Positions 24,182-26,242 of a stretch of 26,242 nucleotides of DNA are shown here, one piece after another. Below the pieces are notes generated by a model that saw only the letters and a program-made list of their open reading frames with translations, searched no databases and was not told the DNA's origin. Source of the stretch: Lachnospiraceae bacterium (GTDB taxonomy: Bacteria; Bacillota; Clostridia; Lachnospirales; Lachnospiraceae); the NCBI GenBank assembly GCA_902363665.1, contig CABJAW010000026.1:1-26242 (forward strand), in the 5' to 3' direction. Both the position numbers and the translations under genes were made by a program. Every line of letters begins with the position of its first letter. The first letter of the stretch is position 1.

Positions 24182-25063
24182 TTACACCAGATTGGTATCT
24201 CCCGGTGCACGAAATCCCTCTCCGATCACCTCGTTCGACTCGACAATAATCACAAAGGCCCGCTCATCGATTTCATGTGCCCGTTTGCGGATCGCATACA
24301 TTTCCTTACTGTTGCTCGCACACATCACGACCTCTTTTGCATCTCCGGAGTATCCGCCGACTGCCTTTAAAATTGTCGCGCCCCTCCCTGCGATCCGGTC
24401 TATCTCATCAACCATCTGCTTTGGATGATCGGTAATGATCAGGGTCAGCTTGCCGGAATTCGTACCGTAGATCACCTTGTCAAGCACCGTCGAATACAGA
24501 TAATTCAGTAACAGTCCATAGATCACACTGCTTCCGCCGCTTCCGATTACAAGGCCGCTGATGACAATTACTGCCGTGTCCATCGCAAATGCGATCTTGC
24601 CAAGTGAGAGATGCGGATAATAGAATTTTACTGCCATCATAACAAAATCAAAGCCACCAGTCGAAGAACCACGCATGAAAATAATCGCATAGCCGACACC
24701 AAGCAGCACACCGGCACAGATCGCCGCCAGGATCAGATCTCCCTGATAAACCGGCAGCTGTGGTCCGGCCAGATCCATTACCGCCGAAGTCAGCAGCGTC
24801 GTCTTCAGCGATTTCATATAAAAAGAGCGGCCCAGCGTTTTATAACAGCAAATGATGATCGGAATATTTAAAAGTACTGTGACCGTACCGACCGGAAGCC
24901 CGAATAAGTGATAAAAAACAAGAGCAATGCCAGACACACCTGTCATCGGAAAATTAGCCGGAACTGCAAAACTGTAAATTGCAATTGCCAGCATCAGTCC
25001 TCCAAGAACATCAACCACGAGATCGATCGCTAATTTTTTTATTTTTTCCTGTCTTCTTTCCAT
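24182..25063 (-). CDS. YitT family membrane protein (DUF161/DUF2179)
   Basis: A 293-residue membrane protein with about five N-terminal transmembrane helices (ANFPMTGVSGIALVFYHLFG and GSSTGGFDFVMM are family marks) and a C-terminal cytoplasmic DUF2179 domain (about 205-285, with GRGATILKAVGGYSGDAKEVVMC). The family is widespread in Firmicutes and its transport or sensing role is not settled. GGGAGG stands six to seven bases before the ATG. A promoter (25102-25131) precedes it, and DUF523 follows on the same strand. Confidence 0.94.
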   Translation of the reverse strand: MERRQEKIKKLAIDLVVDVLGGLMLAIAIYSFAVPANFPMTGVSGIALVFYHLFGLPVGTVTVLLNIPIIICCYKTLGRSFYMKSLKTTLLTSAVMDLAGPQLPVYQGDLILAAICAGVLLGVGYAIIFMRGSSTGGFDFVMMAVKFYYPHLSLGKIAFAMDTAVIVISGLVIGSGGSSVIYGLLLNYLYSTVLDKVIYGTNSGKLTLIITDHPKQMVDEIDRIAGRGATILKAVGGYSGDAKEVVMCASNSKEMYAIRKRAHEIDERAFVIIVESNEVIGEGFRAPGDTNLV

Positions 25064-25101
25064 TTTCTGCCTCCCACTTGATGTCTGTCACTCTACAGCT
25101 T

Positions 25102-25131
25102 ATCCTACACCAATCATTTCATACCCGTCAA
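25102..25131 (-). promoter_or_regulatory. Promoter of the YitT-DUF523 operon
   Basis: Minus-strand TTGACG (25126-25131), 18-base spacer, TAGGAT (25102-25107), about 38 bases before the YitT start. Confidence 0.6.
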
Positions 25132-25333
25132 CTGCTTTTTCTCACCAATCCGCCGTTTCGCCCCCATTATCTGACATATTTTGAAGATTCTTTCTTTCTG
25201 CTAAAATTCTTTTTTCTTTTTTGTAAAAATGACTTTTGGTCAATATTTTTCCTGTAACTTATTGACTTCCTTTCGGTTTTGTGTTAAGTATTAGAAATAC
25301 AGTAATAACGCATAAATGATGGAGGGATTTGAA

Positions 25334-25978
25334 TTGGGAAAAATAGAAGTAAATAAGAAGCAGAAAAAGGAATCTCTGCTGAACACGGCGTTCTCGCTGT
25401 TTACTTCAAAGGGATTCCAGAAAACTTCCATTTCGGATATCGTAAACAGTGCAGGCGTTGCAAAGGGAACTTTTTATCTATATTTTTCTGACAAATATGA
25501 TCTGCGCAACAAACTGATCGCCCACAAAGCCGCTACGCTTTTCCTTGATGCGTATCATTCCGTCTGCGAAGCACAGATTGCGGATTTTGAGGAGCAGATT
25601 CTTCATATTGTCGATTATATTATCCTGAAGCTCCAGGAAGACCGCTCTTTACTTGGCTTTATTTCCAAACATTTAAGCTGGGGCATCTTCCGCAACAATC
25701 TCGTTGCAGGCAATGACGAGAAAGAAGAAAGTGTCTACCTCGTCTATCAGCAGCTTCTGCACGATTCCGGCTATCAATTCCGTGATCCGGAGATCATGAT
25801 CTACCTTCTGATCGAGCTGGTCGGCGGAGCCATCTACAATCCGCTGCTCTACAATCAGCCTGCTTCACTTGAGCAGATCCGCCCGGAACTCTATAATATG
25901 ATCCGTTTTCTGATCCGGCAGCATATCATCACAGAGACTTTGGAAGATACGGACGCAAACCATACTCCGCAGGACTGA
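25334..25978 (+). CDS. TetR/AcrR family transcriptional regulator
   Basis: A 214-residue repressor-type protein. The N-terminal helix-turn-helix (about residues 10-55) is textbook TetR: LLNTAFSLFTSKGFQKTSISDIVNSAGVAKGTFYLYFSDKYDL. The C-terminal ligand-binding half is not assignable. I choose the TTG at 25334 because GGAGGG (25321-25326) stands seven bases upstream; the ATG at 25316 lies before that site and has none of its own. It is divergent from YitT-DUF523. GTATT-AGA-AATAC at about 25290-25302 is a small inverted repeat upstream that could be its operator, but this is tentative. The ligand is unknown. Confidence 0.92.
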   Translation: MGKIEVNKKQKKESLLNTAFSLFTSKGFQKTSISDIVNSAGVAKGTFYLYFSDKYDLRNKLIAHKAATLFLDAYHSVCEAQIADFEEQILHIVDYIILKLQEDRSLLGFISKHLSWGIFRNNLVAGNDEKEESVYLVYQQLLHDSGYQFRDPEIMIYLLIELVGGAIYNPLLYNQPASLEQIRPELYNMIRFLIRQHIITETLEDTDANHTPQD

Positions 25979-26078
25979 TTTCCCGGGATGCATGAAGCAA
26001 AACGGATCGTGGCAGGAGCAGATAAATGTCTGTATTCAAAAGCGATTGGTATTTTTATGTGATACTTTATAAAATACG

Positions 26079-26113
26079 GGCGGCGCAGGGTCTTTCAAAA
26101 ATCCTGCACCACC
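26079..26113 (-). terminator. Terminator-like hairpin without an upstream gene
   Basis: As minus-strand RNA, GGUGGUGCAGG (26103-26113) pairs with CCUGCGCCGCC (26079-26089) over 11 positions using two G-U pairs, followed by a loose U-rich tract. On the plus strand the same stem would have two mismatches. It would serve a minus-strand gene lying to the right, beyond the IS. Confidence 0.45.
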
Positions 26114-26125
26114 ATGTCCTTATTA

Positions 26126-26142
26126 TGTAACTGTTCAGAGCC
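26126..26142 (+). repeat. Cut end of a palindromic element (copy D)
   Basis: TGTAACTGTTCAGAGCC contains the terminal repeat of the MITE-like elements. It stops at 26142 where the IS end begins, at exactly the same position of the repeat where the left-hand IS has cut copy A. Confidence 0.7.
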
Positions 26143-26242
26143 CAATGTCATTTAGTTAAGTTACAGGGTTAGCCCCTAATTATGGGTCTAACCCAAATTT
26201 TTTCAAAAAGGCTACCCAAAGGGTTGACATAGGGAGCAAAAT
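26143..26242 (+). mobile_element. End of an insertion sequence, cut by window edge
   Basis: Reverse complement of bases 17-116. It begins CAATGTCATTTAG, contains the inverted repeat GGGTTAG (26166-26172)/CTAACCC (26188-26194), then TTGACA (26224-26229) and AGGGAG (26231-26236) just before the window ends at AT, the first two bases of the ATG seen in the left copy. The body of the element lies outside the window. Confidence 0.65.

Noticed and set aside
1..26242. Window as a closed circle (26-kb plasmid or excised element) with one IS across the junction
   Set aside because: The 10-bp duplication would fit, but if copies A and D were one element its outer flanks should match as target duplications. 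They do not (AAAATAAG on one side, CCTTATTA on the other). The genes are chromosomal housekeeping genes. Two separate insertions are the simpler reading, though not proven.

Overview
The window looks like chromosome of a gut-type Clostridia bacterium, most likely a Lachnospiraceae member (Blautia/Dorea/Mediterraneibacter-like). This rests on the gene content and order (rny, recX, recA), the Firmicutes-type SOS box (GAAC-N4-GTTC), the UPF0735/PheB-hom pair, the formyl-THF synthetase plus formate channel pair, the domain-permuted GH3 glucosidase, and strong GGAGG-type ribosome binding sites. Nearly everything is on the minus strand; only a small FMN-binding-like protein and a TetR regulator are on the plus strand. 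No tRNA, rRNA, CRISPR array or phage gene was seen.

Layout. 1-255: the end of an insertion sequence (IS) that has broken into a small palindromic repeat element. 266-4150: housekeeping block rny (RNase Y), recX, recA with promoters, a LexA box and terminators. 4152-5873: pheB-hom (ACT regulator plus homoserine dehydrogenase). 6055-10124: secA-prfB, with a programmed +1 frameshift in prfB. 10168-10800: long-form hibernation factor hpf. 10843-11619: an orphan eukaryotic-type HisA. 11864-15537: envelope proteins (a low-complexity lipoprotein, a transglutaminase-domain surface protein, and a divergent FMN-binding-like membrane protein). 15697-18793: fhs and a formate/nitrite channel behind a long leader. 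18821-22596: GH3 beta-glucosidase translationally coupled to a MATE efflux pump. 22736-25131: nitroreductase, a complete 142-bp palindromic mobile element, a DUF523 protein and a YitT membrane protein. 25334-25978: TetR regulator. 26126-26242: a second palindromic repeat cut by the same IS.

The most interesting system is the roughly 450-nt leader of fhs. It holds, in series on one transcript, a ZTP riboswitch with an intrinsic terminator and then a tetrahydrofolate riboswitch with its own intrinsic terminator. Both aptamers are recognised from conserved loops and from pseudoknot and helix pairings that can be checked base by base. Together they look like a two-input gate (signal of 10-formyl-THF shortage, and supply of the THF substrate) controlling formyl-THF synthesis and, downstream, formate transport.

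The second theme is a family of MITE-like palindromic elements. Two copies share a nearly identical 3' module but carry long hairpin arms with unrelated sequence and preserved base pairing. One complete copy has an 8-bp target duplication. At both edges of the window an IS is inserted at the same position in this element's terminal repeat, next to the same 10-bp sequence.
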